From NCBI RefSeq assembly GCF_900109725.1, contig NZ_FOBC01000017.1:24797-88796 (forward strand): 64,000 nt of DNA, read 5' to 3'. The translations under genes and the position numbers were made by a program. The DNA comes from Halomonas daqiaonensis (lineage in GTDB: Bacteria > Pseudomonadota > Gammaproteobacteria > Pseudomonadales > Halomonadaceae). Under the pieces are notes generated by a model. It was given only the letters and a program-made list of their open reading frames with translations, was not told where the DNA came from and did no database searches. Of this stretch, positions 63,365-64,000 are shown one piece after another (the stretch's first letter is position 1; each line of letters starts with the position of its first letter).

Positions 63365-63385
63365 ACGCCCCGTCTTCGAGAGATT

Positions 63386-63461
63386 GGGGCCTTAGCTCAG
63401 CTGGGAGAGCGCGACACTGGCAGTGTCGAGGTCAGCGGTTCGATCCCGCTAGGCTCCACCA
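63386..63461 (+). tRNA. tRNA-Ala(GGC)
   Basis: A 76-nt cloverleaf with encoded CCA. The anticodon stem-loop GACACTGGCAGTGTC has loop CTGGCAG, anticodon GGC. T-loop GGTTCGATCC present. Confidence 0.95.
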
Positions 63462-63484
63462 AGATTTCATATCGAGGATGCTGC

Positions 63485-63560
63485 GTCCCATTCGTCTAGT
63501 GGTCCAGGACACCGCCCTTTCACGGCGGTAACAGGGGTTCGAACCCCCTATGGGACGCCA
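63485..63560 (+). tRNA. tRNA-Glu(TTC)
   Basis: A 76-nt cloverleaf with encoded CCA. Anticodon arm CCGCCCTTTCACGGCGG, loop CTTTCAC, anticodon TTC. T-loop GGTTCGAACC. Twenty-three nt after tRNA-Ala, probably co-transcribed. Confidence 0.95.
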
Positions 63561-63722
63561 CCTTCTGACGCATTATCCTCCCTCGTGCTTTTTCCTGATC
63601 GGACGGTAACTTCGCGTGCCTGTTGTTTTGCCCTTACTGTCTGTGCGGCAGCGTGCTTAGCGAAAATCCGCGTAAACCCTCGCCCATTCGGGCGGGGATA
63701 CAAGCGAGAGTCGCGCAGCGAC

Positions 63723-64000
63723 TCTATTCGGGGGTCGCTTGCGCTTGCACATAGCCCTTGAGCATCTCGATCGTTGCCCCACCCGCACTACAAGCAAAAT
63801 ACGACCGTGACCACAAAGCAGTGCTTTTGCTCAACATTGGGATATGCGTGTTCAAGAAGCACACCCGCCGGGGGACGTGGATTTCAAGTTGTTGACCATC
63901 ACGCTGACCAACAGCTTCGGCGGATATTCAACGAGCAGGTGAACATGGTCTTCTTCACCATCGAACTCAAGGATGCGGCAGTCGAGTTTCTCGCAAGCCG
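63723..64000 (-). mobile_element. IS200/IS605-type TnpA fragment, frameshifted and cut by the window edge
   Basis: The minus strand reads CEKLDCRILEFDGEEDHVHL then LVEYPPKLLVSVMVNNLKST, the HUH transposase core with His-x-His in HVHL. The frame is then lost; a second frame continues RVCFLNTHIPMLSKS, WSRSYFACSAGG and YVQAQATPE to a TAG at 63723. The 5' part lies outside the window. Hairpins at 63681-63694 and 63707-63725 beyond its 3' end could be part of the element's end. Confidence 0.75.

Overview
The window is high-GC bacterial DNA, densely packed with genes on both strands. Ribosome-binding sites are clear and start/stop overlaps of the ATGA type are common. Gene content (RND efflux pump with TetR repressor, DusA, CspA, GltX followed by tRNA-Ala and tRNA-Glu, many c-di-GMP proteins) fits a gammaproteobacterium. 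The overall style is most like Halomonas or a close relative; this is a judgement from recognised families, not a database result.

Layout. (1) 1-3767: acyl-CoA ligase, 3-hydroxyacyl-CoA dehydrogenase and enoyl-CoA hydratase, a beta-oxidation type set with an 88-nt repeat in two of its gaps. (2) 3801-19179: a signalling block. Two KaiC-like double RecA ATPases are each followed by a receiver-like/GGDEF/EAL protein; the second ATPase carries an in-frame stop. A deleted GAF-GGDEF gene, a PAS3-GGDEF cyclase and a Crp-family regulator complete it. An UppS-like enzyme, a hydrolase and an EamA transporter sit between the two modules. (3) 19614-23019: housekeeping and unknown genes, then an antitoxin beside a dead RES toxin. 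(4) 23020-31956: the most interesting block. A cyclooxygenase/alpha-dioxygenase-like heme enzyme, a possible P450-like protein and an Old Yellow Enzyme relative are flanked on both sides by a di-heme c-type cytochrome paired with a small four-helix membrane protein, plus a FixJ-type regulator. I read this as a candidate fatty-acid oxygenation (oxylipin) locus. (5) 32052-39144: aconitase, a translationally coupled operon of ABC transporter + IscU-like + DsrE-like proteins, and a frameshifted fatty-acid desaturase. (6) 39405-46088: orphan sensor kinase, 2OG oxygenase, two Nudix enzymes and metabolic genes. (7) 46249-53805: TolC-MFP-RND efflux system with AcrR-like operators and a TetR repressor. 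(8) 53985-64000: AstE-like deacylase, dusA with a second diverged dusA start about 0.9 kb upstream, a HicAB pair with a frameshifted toxin, a chemoreceptor, cspA, small genes, gltX, two tRNAs and an IS200-like remnant at the edge.

Several genes carry single-base lesions (KaiC2 amber, desaturase frameshift, HicA frameshift, TnpA frameshift, RES toxin double nonsense). Either this region is decaying or some are sequence errors; read checks would decide. A perfect 14-nt palindrome-like site recurs upstream of the Crp-family gene and between the GAF-GGDEF remnant and KaiC2, with a one-base variant before the desaturase, suggesting a small regulon.
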